From Kineococcus rhizosphaerae (GTDB taxonomy: Bacteria; Actinomycetota; Actinomycetes; Actinomycetales; Kineococcaceae), in contig NZ_PVZF01000002.1 of NCBI RefSeq assembly GCF_003002055.1, forward strand, positions 372,001-436,000: a stretch of DNA of 64,000 bases, written 5' to 3'. The translations under genes and the position numbers were made by a program. The notes beneath the pieces are model-generated. The model did not search any database. It worked only from the letters and a program-made list of their open reading frames with translations, and was not told the origin of the DNA. Shown here in pieces: positions 1 through 8,453 of this stretch. Numbering within the stretch: the first letter of the stretch is position 1; each line of letters begins with the position of its first letter.

Positions 1-2
1 CC

Positions 3-1601
3 GACCAGCCCTACCCGACCCGGCGGGAACTGCTCGACGAGGCCGCCCCGTCGAAGGCGGCCCGCGGTCTGCGGGCCACGTTCGTCGACACCTACACGAC
101 CCTGCTGCAGGTCGGCATCGCGTTCCTGCTGCTCCTGGGCGGCAGCGCGGGCCTGCGCAACGCGCTGCGGGCCGGGCTGTCCACGAGCGGGAACGGCCCC
201 GGCTGGGTCGCGCAGACCTCCGCCGTCCTGACCGCCGTCGGGCTGTCCCTGGCCTTCACCGCCTTCGGCCTGGCCGTCTGGTGCCGCCTGGGCCCGGTCT
301 CCCTGGGCACCGCCCCCACGACCTGGTGGACCCCGCTGCCCGTCGACCGTGGCCGGCTCCTGCGGCCCGTGGTGCGCAACCGGGCGCTGGGCTCGGCGCT
401 GGCGGGCGGGCTGTTCAGCGCCTGGGCGACGTCCGTGGCCTTCGGGGTCGCGGGGCAGCTGTCCGGGGCCCTGGTCGCCGGCGGTCTGCTCGGCGGGTTC
501 GCCGTCGGGGCCGGGCTGGCCGGGCTCGGGTTCCTGCTCGTCGTGCGCCCCGCGGTCGGGGCGGGGGTGCCCGCCCTGCTGCGCGCGAGCCGGGTCCTCG
601 ACGCGGTCGGGGTCGCGCTCGTCGTGGCGCTGGCCGCCAGCGCCGTCGTCGGGATCTCCCTGGACGCCGTGCAGCCCCGGCAGGTGCTCGTCCCCGCTCT
701 CGTCGTGGGCCTGGGGGCCCTCGTGGGGCTGGTCCTGCTGGCGCGGCCCACGGCCCGGCGGGCGGGCGACGTCCCCTCGCCCTCGTTGCGGCGCGGCGCC
801 TCCCGGCTGGAGCGGCTGACGTCCTCGGTCCTGCAGTTCGACGTCCGCGAGATGGGCCGGGCCCTGTCGGCCGACTCCGACGGCCGGGTCGCCCGCCGTC
901 GGCGCTTCCCGCGCGTGCACGGGCCCGTCGCGGCGATCGTCGCGGCCGACGTCACGCTCCTGCGCCGCCAGCCGCGCCGGCTGGTGACGGCCGGGGTCCT
1001 CGCGCTCGTGCCGTTCGTGCTGGCGGCGGGCACGTCCGCGCACCGGGCCGTGGCCGCGCTGCTGCTCTGGCTCGCCGGGTACGCCGCGGCCACGACGCTG
1101 TCCGAACCGGCCCGCGGCCTGGCCCTCGTGCCGGCCGCGGCGCGGACCCTGCCCATCGCCGCGTCGACCGTCGTCATCGTGCGCTGGATCCCCGTCGCGG
1201 TGCTGTCGGCGCTGTGGGGTGCGCTCGCGTACCCGCTGGCGGTGACGACCTCCGGTCTGCTGCACGGGGAGTCGATCGGGTCGTCCTGGTGGACCTGGGC
1301 GCTGCTGGGGGCGCTGGCCGGGCCCGGGTTCGCCGCCGCCGCGCTGCGCGGGGCCGTGCGGCCCGACCCGGACCTGTCCGCGCCCGTCATCGCCACGGCC
1401 ATGGGGTCGCTGCCCCCCGGGGCGGCCGCCGCGACCACGACCGGGCCCGACCTCGCCGTCCTCGTGAGCGTGCCGGTCCTGCTGGCCGTCCTGGCGCGCG
1501 GTGCGTTCGACTGGCTGGTGCTGGGACAGTTGCTGGCCTCGGCCGCCGCCGTGGGCATCGGCTGGGCCTACGCCGCGCACCGGGCGCGCAAGATCTCCTG
1601 A
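3..1601 (+). CDS. Multi-pass membrane protein, 5' end outside window (DUF6297-like)
   Basis: The reading frame is open from the window edge to a TGA at 1599-1601, so the N-terminus is missing. About 532 residues are visible. They alternate hydrophobic Ala/Leu/Val/Gly segments of membrane-span length with short Arg-rich loops, and no catalytic motif is apparent. The arrangement resembles actinobacterial DUF6297 proteins, which are thought to be membrane partners of ABC ATPases; that family call is from memory of the pattern and is tentative. The gene ends 10 bases before rsmD on the same strand, so co-transcription is plausible. An ABC permease is the main alternative. Confidence 0.6.
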   Translation, partial: DQPYPTRRELLDEAAPSKAARGLRATFVDTYTTLLQVGIAFLLLLGGSAGLRNALRAGLSTSGNGPGWVAQTSAVLTAVGLSLAFTAFGLAVWCRLGPVSLGTAPTTWWTPLPVDRGRLLRPVVRNRALGSALAGGLFSAWATSVAFGVAGQLSGALVAGGLLGGFAVGAGLAGLGFLLVVRPAVGAGVPALLRASRVLDAVGVALVVALAASAVVGISLDAVQPRQVLVPALVVGLGALVGLVLLARPTARRAGDVPSPSLRRGASRLERLTSSVLQFDVREMGRALSADSDGRVARRRRFPRVHGPVAAIVAADVTLLRRQPRRLVTAGVLALVPFVLAAGTSAHRAVAALLLWLAGYAAATTLSEPARGLALVPAAARTLPIAASTVVIVRWIPVAVLSALWGALAYPLAVTTSGLLHGESIGSSWWTWALLGALAGPGFAAAALRGAVRPDPDLSAPVIATAMGSLPPGAAAATTTGPDLAVLVSVPVLLAVLARGAFDWLVLGQLLASAAAVGIGWAYAAHRARKIS

Positions 1602-1611
1602 AGGGTTTCGA

Positions 1612-2187
1612 GTGACACGGATCGTCGCGGGCACGGCCGGGGGACGCCGGTTGAAGGTGCCGCCGGGGGAGACCACCCGCCCCACCAGCGACCGGGTCCG
1701 CGAGGCCGTCTTCTCCGCCCTCGAGGCGGCGGGCGCGGTCGACGGCGCGCGGGTGCTGGACCTGTACGCCGGGTCCGGGGCGCTCGGGCTGGAGGCCGCC
1801 AGCCGCGGCGCGCAGCGGGTCGTCCTCGTCGAGGCCGCGCGGGCGGCGGCGGCCACGGCCCGGGCCAACGCGACCGCGGTCGGGCTGGCGGGGGTGCGCG
1901 TCGCGCCCGAGCGGGTCGAGCGGTTCCTCGCCTCGGCCGCGGCCGTCGTCGAGGGGGGCTGGGACCTGGTCTTCGTCGACCCGCCGTACGCCGTGGACTC
2001 CGACGACGTGGCCGCGGTCCTGGCGACCCTCGCGCCCCTGCTGGCCCCGGGTGCGACCGTCGTCGTCGAACGGTCCTCGCGCACGCCCGAGCCGCGCTGG
2101 CCGGACGGCGTCGACGACGTGCGCGAGCGCCGGTACGGGGAGACCTCGGTCTGGGTGGCCCGCCTCGGCGGGCGGACCGGTGGGTAG
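1612..2187 (+). CDS. rsmD: 16S rRNA (guanine(966)-N(2))-methyltransferase RsmD
   Basis: This enzyme methylates G966 of 16S rRNA using S-adenosylmethionine during 30S assembly. The 191-residue product has the class I methyltransferase glycine motif (LDLYAGSGALGLEA, about residues 49-62) and the N6/N2-type catalytic tetrapeptide DPPY near residue 123. The opening MTRIVAGTAGGRRL is characteristic of the family. The GTG at 1612 was chosen because it gives this conserved N-terminus; the frame upstream is out-of-phase sequence of the preceding membrane protein. coaD follows 10 bases downstream, the usual actinobacterial rsmD-coaD pairing. Confidence 0.95.
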   Translation: MTRIVAGTAGGRRLKVPPGETTRPTSDRVREAVFSALEAAGAVDGARVLDLYAGSGALGLEAASRGAQRVVLVEAARAAAATARANATAVGLAGVRVAPERVERFLASAAAVVEGGWDLVFVDPPYAVDSDDVAAVLATLAPLLAPGATVVVERSSRTPEPRWPDGVDDVRERRYGETSVWVARLGGRTGG

Positions 2188-2197
2188 CGTTCCGCGC

Positions 2198-2713
2198 GTG
2201 AGCGGAGCGTGCGTGTGCCCGGGCAGTTTCGACCCCGTCACGCTGGGGCACCTCGACGTGCTGCTGCGGGCGGCCGCGATCTTCGAGGTCGTCCACGCCG
2301 GGGTCGCGGTCAACCCGGGCAAGCGGGGGCTGTTCACCGGCGCCGAGCGCGTCGACCTCCTGCGCCGGGCGCTGGCCGACTCCGGGGACCCGCGGGCCGG
2401 GCGCGTCGTCGTGGAGGAGTTCGCCGGCGGCCTGCTCGTCGACCACTGCCGGCGCCTGGGCACCTCCGTCGTGGTCAAGGGCCTGCGGGGCGGTACGGAC
2501 TACGCCTACGAGTTGCCGATGGCGCTGATGAACCGGCACCTGGCCGACGTCGAGACGGTGTTCCTCGTCGGGGACCCGCGCTTCGAGCACGTCTCGAGCT
2601 CGCTGGTGAAGGAGGTCGCCCGCCACGGCGGTGACGTGTCGGGCCTGGTCCCCGCGGCGGTGCGTGCAGCCCTGGCGGTGCGGCTGGGGGAGGATGGGTC
2701 CGGTCCGGGCTGA
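2198..2713 (+). CDS. coaD: Pantetheine-phosphate adenylyltransferase
   Basis: CoaD transfers AMP from ATP to 4'-phosphopantetheine, the penultimate step of coenzyme A synthesis. The 171-residue product has the nucleotidyltransferase signature PGSFDPVTLGH (residues 8-18, T/HxGH type), KGLRGGTDYAYELPMALMN in the substrate-binding part and the late VSSSLVKEV ATP-binding motif. The length is slightly above the usual 160 because of a short Gly-rich tail. GTG 2198 was chosen because it places the signature at the usual distance; an in-frame GTG at 2180 would overlap rsmD. It lies in the rsmD-coaD-sepIVA block. Confidence 0.95.
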   Translation: MSGACVCPGSFDPVTLGHLDVLLRAAAIFEVVHAGVAVNPGKRGLFTGAERVDLLRRALADSGDPRAGRVVVEEFAGGLLVDHCRRLGTSVVVKGLRGGTDYAYELPMALMNRHLADVETVFLVGDPRFEHVSSSLVKEVARHGGDVSGLVPAAVRAALAVRLGEDGSGPG

Positions 2714-2751
2714 GAACGGGACCGGACCAGGACTCACGGGAGGCAGTTGCT

Positions 2752-3300
2752 GTGGAGGTGCACGAGAAGCTCGGCGAGCTCGCCGCGCTCGTGTCGGGTG
2801 CGCGGGGCGTCCCGTTGTCGTCGTCGGTGATGGTCGACCGCGAGCAGCTGCTCGCCCTGGTCGGCGACGTCCGGCGGCTGCTGCCCGCCGAGGTGCAGCA
2901 GGCCGGTGACGTGCTCGCCCAGCGCGACGAGGTCCTCGAGGCCGCGCGCCTGGAGGCCGAGAAGGTGCTGACCGAGGCGCGGGTGCGGGCCGAGGAGCTC
3001 GTCGACGCCCAGGCCGTGACCCGCGCCTCGCGCGAACGGGCCGACCACATCGTGGCCACGGCCCGCGAGGAGGCCAAGCGGCTGCGCGTGGACGCCGACG
3101 CCTGGGTGGACCGCAAGCTGTCGGACTTCGAGGACGAGCTGGACCGGCTCAAGCAGCAGGCCGCCCGCGGCCGCGACCGGCTGAAGGTGCGCGACGCCGA
3201 GCCCGTCGCCGAGCCCGCTCCCGAGGCCGCTGCGGCGGCCGGCGAGCACTCCGGGGCGACGGCGGCCTCGGCCGCGACCGAGACGACCGGCGGGTCCTGA
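2752..3300 (+). CDS. sepIVA: SepIVA-like DivIVA-family septation protein
   Basis: The 182-residue protein is mostly charged coiled coil (Glu/Ala/Arg-rich, about residues 60-145) after an N-terminal segment with the ARGVP motif. A C-terminal stretch, DAWVDRKLSDFEDELDRL, matches the conserved end of the mycobacterial septation factor SepIVA. Synteny supports this: mycobacteria keep sepIVA next to a DUF177 gene and rnc, as here. SepIVA is known as a cytoplasmic DivIVA-like cell division protein in mycobacteria. This copy is shorter in its central coil than the roughly 245-residue mycobacterial protein. The GTG start follows a GGGAGG-type ribosome site. Function in this host is inferred by homology. 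Confidence 0.75.
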   Translation: MEVHEKLGELAALVSGARGVPLSSSVMVDREQLLALVGDVRRLLPAEVQQAGDVLAQRDEVLEAARLEAEKVLTEARVRAEELVDAQAVTRASRERADHIVATAREEAKRLRVDADAWVDRKLSDFEDELDRLKQQAARGRDRLKVRDAEPVAEPAPEAAAAAGEHSGATAASAATETTGGS

Positions 3301-3424
3301 GCCCACGATTGGGTCGCAGGCCGCACCCTCGGTTACGCTGGGGGACGGCCTCGGCGCACGTGGGAACACCTCCACCAGCGGCGGGGCCGTGTGGTGTGTC
3401 GAAGGCCGTGCGAAGGGTGTGGAC

Positions 3425-4018
3425 GTGAGCAAGAGGCAGCTGCCGGAGGGTCACCTCGACCCGAACGCGCCGCTCGTGCTGTCCACGCACGAGCTCGGCC
3501 ACCGTCCGGGCACGATGCGCACCCTGCAGCGCACCGTCCCCGCCCCCGCCGACCTGGGGATCGCCGTCATCGGCGTCCCCGAGGGCAGCGACCTCGAGCT
3601 CGACCTGCGCCTGGAAGCCGTCATGGAGGGTGTGCTCGTCTCCGGCACCGTCCGCGGCACCGCCGTCGGGGAGTGCGTCCGGTGCCTCACCGAGGTGACG
3701 CAGCCGATCGAGGTCGACGTGCAGGAGCTGTTCGCCTACCCCGGCAAGACGCCGGTCGAGGTGGCCGACGACGAGGACGAGATCCGTGAGGTCGCCCCGG
3801 GCGAACTCGTCGACCTCGAACCCGCCGTGCGGGACGCGATCGTGCTGGAGCTGCCGTTCCAGCCCGAGTGCGACGGCCCCTGCCAGCAGGACTACGAGAT
3901 CGGGGTGTCCGAACCGGCGCCCGTCTCCGAAGAACCGGCGGACCCGCGGTGGTCCGCCTTGCAGTCCCTGCTCGACAGCAGTGACGACTCCCCGTCCGGA
4001 ACCAGAGAGAAGAGCTGA
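3425..4018 (+). CDS. DUF177 (YceD-like) protein upstream of rpmF
   Basis: The 197-residue acidic protein has the DUF177 zinc-ribbon-like cysteine pattern: [10 protein letters not shown] near residue 80 and [12 protein letters not shown] near residue 150. In bacteria and plastids this family is tied to 23S rRNA or large-subunit assembly and is almost always encoded directly before rpmF, as here, with only two bases between the genes. GTG 3425 was preferred because AAGGG lies seven bases upstream; in-frame GTGs at 3389 and 3419 are alternatives. The product probably acts in ribosome biogenesis; the exact role is inferred from family and position. Confidence 0.85.
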   Translation: MSKRQLPEGHLDPNAPLVLSTHELGHRPGTMRTLQRTVPAPADLGIAVIGVPEGSDLELDLRLEAVMEGVLVSGTVRGTAVGECVRCLTEVTQPIEVDVQELFAYPGKTPVEVADDEDEIREVAPGELVDLEPAVRDAIVLELPFQPECDGPCQQDYEIGVSEPAPVSEEPADPRWSALQSLLDSSDDSPSGTREKS

Positions 4019-4020
4019 TC

Positions 4021-4224
4021 GTGGCCGTCCCGAAGCGGAAGATGTCCCGCAGCAACACGCGCGCCCGCCGTTCGCAGTGGAAGGCGTCCGAGGAGACGCT
4101 GGTCCGCAGCACCGTCCGTGGCCAGGTCGCCTACTCGCGCCCGCACACCGCCCGCGTGGTCACCGACTCCGCCGGCACCCCGCTGTACCTGGAGTACAAG
4201 GGCCGCAAGGTCAAGGACCTCTGA
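4021..4224 (+). CDS. rpmF: 50S ribosomal protein L32
   Basis: This 67-residue basic protein starts [20 protein letters not shown], the canonical L32 N-terminus, and is a component of the large ribosomal subunit. It lacks the four zinc-binding cysteines found in the C+ form of L32, so it is the zinc-independent type with a C-terminus ending GRKVKDL. The GTG start sits two bases after the DUF177 stop, so translation is probably coupled. The rnc frame begins at its stop codon. Confidence 0.97.
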   Translation: MAVPKRKMSRSNTRARRSQWKASEETLVRSTVRGQVAYSRPHTARVVTDSAGTPLYLEYKGRKVKDL

Positions 4225-4225
4225 G

Positions 4226-4975
4226 CTGACCGCTCAGCAGACTCCCGCCGTCACGCCGGGCGACGTCCGCGACGTCGCCCGGCTGACTGCTGCTCTGGGT
4301 GTGCAGATCGAGGCCGAGCTGCTGGTCCTCGCGCTCACGCACCGCTCCTACGCCTACGAGCACGGCGGGCTGCCGACCAACGAACGTCTGGAGTTCCTGG
4401 GGGACTCCGTCCTGGGCCTCGTCGTGACGCACGAGCTGTACACGCGGTTCGCGGACGTTTCCGAGGGCCGGCTCGCCAAGCTGCGGGCCGCTGTCGTGAA
4501 CTCCCGCGCGCTGGCGGACATCGCCCGTGAGCTCGAGCTCGGTGAGTACGTGCGCCTGGGCAAGGGCGAGCTCGGCACGGGCGGGCGGGACAAGAGCTCG
4601 ATCCTGGCCGACACCATGGAAGCCGTCATCGGCGCGTCCTTCCTGTCCGTCGGCATGGACGAGACCCGCGACTTCGTGCTGCGCCTGACCTCGCCGCTGA
4701 TGGAGTCCTCCGAACGCCTCGGCGCCGGGACGGACTGGAAGACGGCGTTGCAGGAGCTCACGGCGTCGGAGAACCTCGGGGTGCCCTCCTACGCGATCAC
4801 CGAGTCCGGGCCCGACCACGCCAAGAGCTTCACGGCGGACGCCGTCGTGGGGGGCACGGCCCTCGGGCACGGTGAGGGGCGCAGCAAGAAGGAGGCCGAG
4901 CAGAAGGCCGCCTCGGCCGCCGTCGAGGCGCTGCGCGCGGCCACCGCCGCGGCCGCCGTCCGCGCCTCCTCCTGA
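4226..4975 (+). CDS. rnc: Ribonuclease III
   Basis: RNase III cleaves double-stranded RNA in rRNA maturation and mRNA turnover. The product has the catalytic signature [14 protein letters not shown] (about residues 50-63), a second acidic cluster DTMEAVIGA, and a C-terminal double-stranded-RNA-binding domain ending in [17 protein letters not shown]. The start is uncertain. The first standard in-frame start after rpmF is GTG 4301, which would leave only a few residues before the conserved [12 protein letters not shown] at 4226, two bases after the rpmF stop and nine after an AAGGA, gives the usual N-terminal length of about 249 residues and is used here. Family identity is certain, the start is not. 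Confidence 0.92.
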   Translation: MTAQQTPAVTPGDVRDVARLTAALGVQIEAELLVLALTHRSYAYEHGGLPTNERLEFLGDSVLGLVVTHELYTRFADVSEGRLAKLRAAVVNSRALADIARELELGEYVRLGKGELGTGGRDKSSILADTMEAVIGASFLSVGMDETRDFVLRLTSPLMESSERLGAGTDWKTALQELTASENLGVPSYAITESGPDHAKSFTADAVVGGTALGHGEGRSKKEAEQKAASAAVEALRAATAAAAVRASS

Positions 4976-4985
4976 GGGGCCGGTC

Positions 4986-5912
4986 GTGCCCGAACTGCCC
5001 GAGGTCGAGGTCGTCCGCCGCGGCGTGGCCCGCTGGGTCGTGGGCCGGACGGTCTCCTCGGCCCGGTTCCTGCACCCGCGGGTGACCCGCCGCCACGTCG
5101 AGGGCCCCGCCGACGCCGTCGCGCGCACCGAGGGCCTCGTCGTGGCCGACGCCGTCCGGCGCGGGAAGTACCTGTGGATGCCGCTGGCCGCGGCCGACGG
5201 GTACGCCGCCGACGCGCTGGTCGTCCACCTCGGCATGAGCGGGCAGCTGCTCGTCGAGGCCGCCGACGCCCCCCACGAGAAGCACCTGCGGGCGCTCTGG
5301 GAGTTCGACGACGACCGCGAGGACCTGCGCTTCGTCGACCAGCGCACGTTCGGCGGGATCGCTGTGGTCCCCCTCGTCGGGACCGGTGACGGCGGGCTCG
5401 GCGGGGCGGGGGAGTCCGCCGACGCGTCGTGGTCGCGGTTCGTGCCCGCCCCGGTCGCGCACATCGCCCGCGACCCCCTCGACCCGGCCTTCGACGACGA
5501 GGCCTTCTTCCGGCGGGTGCGCTCGCGCACCACGGGCCTCAAGCGGGCGCTGCTGGACCAGACGCTGGTCTCCGGGGTGGGCAACATCTACGCCGACGAG
5601 TCCCTGTGGCGCGCGAAGCTGCACTACGCCCGGCCCACGAGGTCCCTGACCCGCGCCCAGGCCGCCGCGGTGCTGGCCGGGCTGCGCGAGGTCATGACGG
5701 CGGCCCTGGCGGCGGGCGGGACGAGCTTCGACTCGCTGTACGTCAACGTCAACGGCGCCTCGGGGTACTTCGACCGGTCGCTGGCGGTCTACGGCCAGGT
5801 CGGCCGGCCCTGCCCGCGGTGCGGCTCGCTCGTGCGGCGCGACGCCTTCATGAACCGCAGCTCGTTCTCCTGCCCCGGGTGCCAGCCGGTGCCGCGCGCC
5901 GCCCACTGGTGA
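4986..5912 (+). CDS. mutM: Formamidopyrimidine-DNA glycosylase (Fpg/MutM)
   Basis: This base-excision repair enzyme removes 8-oxoguanine and other oxidised purines and nicks the abasic site. The 308-residue product begins [13 protein letters not shown], with the catalytic proline and glutamate directly after the initiator, and has the conserved RRGKYL lysine region near residue 60. It ends in a zinc finger, CPRC followed by CPGC, spanning about residues 279-302. It is somewhat long because of an insertion around residues 135-150 rich in Gly/Asp. GTG 4986 is fixed by the need to expose Pro2. It follows rnc as in many actinobacteria. Confidence 0.95.
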   Translation: MPELPEVEVVRRGVARWVVGRTVSSARFLHPRVTRRHVEGPADAVARTEGLVVADAVRRGKYLWMPLAAADGYAADALVVHLGMSGQLLVEAADAPHEKHLRALWEFDDDREDLRFVDQRTFGGIAVVPLVGTGDGGLGGAGESADASWSRFVPAPVAHIARDPLDPAFDDEAFFRRVRSRTTGLKRALLDQTLVSGVGNIYADESLWRAKLHYARPTRSLTRAQAAAVLAGLREVMTAALAAGGTSFDSLYVNVNGASGYFDRSLAVYGQVGRPCPRCGSLVRRDAFMNRSSFSCPGCQPVPRAAHW

Positions 5913-5916
5913 GGCC

Positions 5917-6759
5917 TCAGGCCCGGCCCCACAGCGCCGTGGGGTCGTCGGCGGGACGGAAACCCGCGGACTCCACGGCCCGCGCGACCTCGCGGAAGCG
6001 CTGACCGAGCTCACCCGGGCTGTGGGCGTCGCTGCCGAACGCGACGGCGTCGCCCCCGGCCTCGCACCACCACCGGACGATGCGCAGGTCCAGCGGCAGG
6101 GACGTGTTCACCTCCAGCGCCCGCCCTGAGGCGGCGAGCACGGACAGGGTGTGCCGCAACGGTTCCTCCAGCTCCGGCCACGGGACCTCGAGCCCGGCGG
6201 GCCAGTGCCGCAGCGGGTAGTCGACGTGGCCCAGCACCTCGAAGCGCACGTCGGAGGCCACCATCTCGCGCACCTGCTCCAGGTAGGCCAGGACCACGTC
6301 CACGGCCGTGCGCTGGGCGAACGCCGAACTCACCTCGAGGAACTGCCCCGGGTCGGCCAGGTCCGCCAGGGCGTGCACCGACCCGACGACCCGGTCGAAA
6401 CCCGTCCGCAGGAGGTCGGCGACCTCCTGCGGGTACCGGTGGCCCGCGTCGAGCTCGATGCCGGTGCGGATCGTCAGGGCGGGGAACAGGTCGCGGCAGC
6501 GCGCGACCTCGGCGACGTACGCCTCGACCTCCAGCGGTGCCCCGAGGAACCGGCCGTGCCCGTCGATCGTGCCGCGGACCCCCTCGGGCCACCGCCACCC
6601 GCCCGGCGGCGCCGACCACGCCTCGAAGTCGACGTGCTCCGTGAAGGAGACCGCCGGCAGGCCGAGGTCGACCGCGCGCCGGCAGGTCCCCTCCATGTCC
6701 CCGGCGAACGCGTCCCAGGAGAAGCGGGAGTGGACGTGGTCGTCGGCGGGCAGGCTCAC
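5917..6759 (-). CDS. PHP-domain phosphoesterase (histidinol-phosphatase HisK-like)
   Basis: The 280-residue product starts MSLPADDHVHSRFSWDAF, with the HxH metal motif of PHP phosphoesterases. It continues with TEHVDFEAWS, GIELDAG and a final FGSDAHSPGELGQRF carrying the SDAH motif. PHP enzymes of this size include histidinol-phosphate phosphatases of the HisJ/HisK type, so a role in histidine synthesis is possible, but no his genes are nearby and the substrate is unproven. It is convergent with mutM, separated by only four bases. The start is GTG 6759. Confidence 0.82.
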   Translation of the reverse strand: MSLPADDHVHSRFSWDAFAGDMEGTCRRAVDLGLPAVSFTEHVDFEAWSAPPGGWRWPEGVRGTIDGHGRFLGAPLEVEAYVAEVARCRDLFPALTIRTGIELDAGHRYPQEVADLLRTGFDRVVGSVHALADLADPGQFLEVSSAFAQRTAVDVVLAYLEQVREMVASDVRFEVLGHVDYPLRHWPAGLEVPWPELEEPLRHTLSVLAASGRALEVNTSLPLDLRIVRWWCEAGGDAVAFGSDAHSPGELGQRFREVARAVESAGFRPADDPTALWGRA

Positions 6760-6861
6760 CGGTGCCCTGCCGGGCTGCTCGCGGGGTGGGGCGGGTGAGC
6801 GACGGTGACCACGGGCTCACCGTACGGCGGGCACGGGAGGCGGACCAGGACCCCGACCCGG

Positions 6862-7711
6862 TCAGAGCCGGTCGCGCACCCGGACCAGGCGGTCCAGGGC
6901 CTCCTCGGGGTCCGGGCCGTCGGCGTCGTGGTCCAGCCAGACGACGCACCGGTGCACGCCCGCGTCCCGGAACCCGGCGAGGACCGCGGCATCCGCCGGG
7001 GCGGCCCCGATGGTCAGCGGCACCTGACGCCCGGCGCGCTCGCACGACCGGCGCCACCGCCCCAGCAGTCCCGGGGCCTCGGGGACCGGCATCCACTGCG
7101 CGTCCAGGGCGATCACCCGGTCCTCCGCGCTGGGGCCGTCGCCGCCGACGAGGATCGGCGGGTGGGGCCGCTGCACGGGTTTGGGCCAGGACTTCAGCGG
7201 GCCGAAGTCCGTGGAGGCGCTGGGGGCACCTCCCGGCGCCCTGGCGCCGGGGGAGGAACTCGGCCACGTCGTGGGTCCAGATCTCGCGGATCGCCTGCGT
7301 CCGTTCGAGGCTGGTGCGCATCCGGTCCCCCGGGGCGGTGCCGTGGGTCTGCATCTGCTCGCGGATCCAGCCGGCGCCGACCCCGAACTCGACCCGGCCC
7401 CCGGACAGGACGTCGAGGGTCGCGACGGCCTTCGCCGTGACGATCGGGTCCCGTTGCGCGACCAGGCAGACACCGAACCCCACCCGCAGCGTCGTCGTGG
7501 CCGTCGCCGCGGCCGTGAGCCCGACGAACGGGTCGAGCATCCGGGCGGTGTCGTCGGGGTGCGGTTCCCCCTCGTCGTCGCGGGCCCCCACCGGCAGGTG
7601 CGTGTGCTCACCCATCCAGAACGACTCGAACCCCCGTTCCTCGGCCAGGCGGGCGAGGACGTCCGGGCGGGTGCGGCCGTCCAGCAGCGTCGAGGCGACC
7701 CCGAGGTGCAC
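6862..7711 (-). pseudogene. LLM-class F420-dependent oxidoreductase, disrupted by a palindromic insert
   Basis: Two frames together make one luciferase-like oxidoreductase. From GTG 7711 the protein begins VHLGVASTLLDGRTRPDVLA and runs well through RVEFGVGAGWIREQMQ and IWTHDVAEF. The match then breaks, and resumes in another frame with DFGPLKSWPKPVQRPHPPIL down to the stop at 6862. The break coincides with a GC-rich palindromic element at about 7220-7256. Removing a unit of 31, 34 or 37 bases would restore the frame, because the displacement is one base modulo three. The gene is therefore most likely inactivated, unless the insert is an assembly artefact. The original enzyme would have used F420 or a flavin. 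Confidence 0.75.
7220..7256. repeat. Short palindromic (REP/SIR-like) element inside a gene
   Basis: The element consists of a GGGGGCACC lead, then CCTCCCGGCGCC, a two-base spacer CT, and GGCGCCGGGGGAGG, which is nearly the reverse complement apart from two extra Gs. Similar GGGGGCACCTCCC...GGGGGAGG palindromes occur as dispersed small repeats in Streptomyces genomes (from memory). It sits within the coding part of a disrupted LLM oxidoreductase and has no counterpart in intact members of that family. I found no second copy in this window. Confidence 0.6.
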
Positions 7712-7755
7712 GCGGGCAGCGTAGGAGCGGAGGGGGTGGGCGCGCCAGGAGCCCG

Positions 7756-8304
7756 CTACCAGTCGGCGGGCGGCGGTTCGAGGTGCGCGTGCCACAACCG
7801 GGACAACCGCGGGTTGGCCGGGGCCGGGTTCGCCGGGCACACGACGGCGTGCTGCACGCGCGCCCCGACGGAGTCCTCGTCGTCGGGGTCGTCGTCGGGG
7901 GCGGGCAGCGCCCGGCCGTCGCGGACCCGCCAGCGCGCGTCGTCGGGGACCCCGGCGGCCAGGACCGGTTCCTTGGCCAGCGCGACGGTGCCGCCGTCCG
8001 GCCCGGGGTAGCGGTGGACGAGGTGGCCGCAGTGCGGGCAGTCCTCCTCGACGTAGGGCCGTTCGGCGGCCAGGCGCTGCATCCGCCGCACGTGGTCCAG
8101 CACGACCGAGGACTGCTGGCCGAGGGTGGGCGGCAACCCCTCCACGGGTTCGTCGACCGGGACCGGGCGCGGGGCGGGTCGGGCGGCGAACCGTTCCCGG
8201 CACGCCGCGCACACCGCGACGGCGACCCCGAGACGTTCGCTGACCTGCACCCCCGCGTCCTCGTCGTCCGCACCGCAGAACGCGCACACCGCGACCCCAC
8301 CCAC
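7756..8304 (-). CDS. Hypothetical Cys-rich zinc-binding protein (DUF6083-like)
   Basis: The 182-residue product has three cysteine pairs: CAFC near residue 7, CAAC near residue 32 and CPHC near residue 89. The last is followed by GHLVHRYPGPDGG, suggesting two small zinc-ribbon units. The remainder is acidic and Pro/Asp-rich (PDDDPDDED near residue 138) with a Trp-terminated tail, and there is no signal peptide or membrane span. The pattern resembles short actinobacterial DUF6083 proteins of unknown role; that assignment is tentative. It is not obviously linked in function to its neighbours. Confidence 0.65.
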   Translation of the reverse strand: MGGVAVCAFCGADDEDAGVQVSERLGVAVAVCAACRERFAARPAPRPVPVDEPVEGLPPTLGQQSSVVLDHVRRMQRLAAERPYVEEDCPHCGHLVHRYPGPDGGTVALAKEPVLAAGVPDDARWRVRDGRALPAPDDDPDDEDSVGARVQHAVVCPANPAPANPRLSRLWHAHLEPPPADW

Positions 8305-8453
8305 GGGACCAGCATGCCGTGCGCGCGGTGGCGTCCGGCAGGGGGGACGGTCTGCGCCGTCCGGGTGGAAGGGGACGGGAACCGCCCCTGCCCTCCGGCC
8401 CGGTCACGCAGAGTGTTCACAGAGAACCTGCACCCGCACCCTGGAGGACGTCC

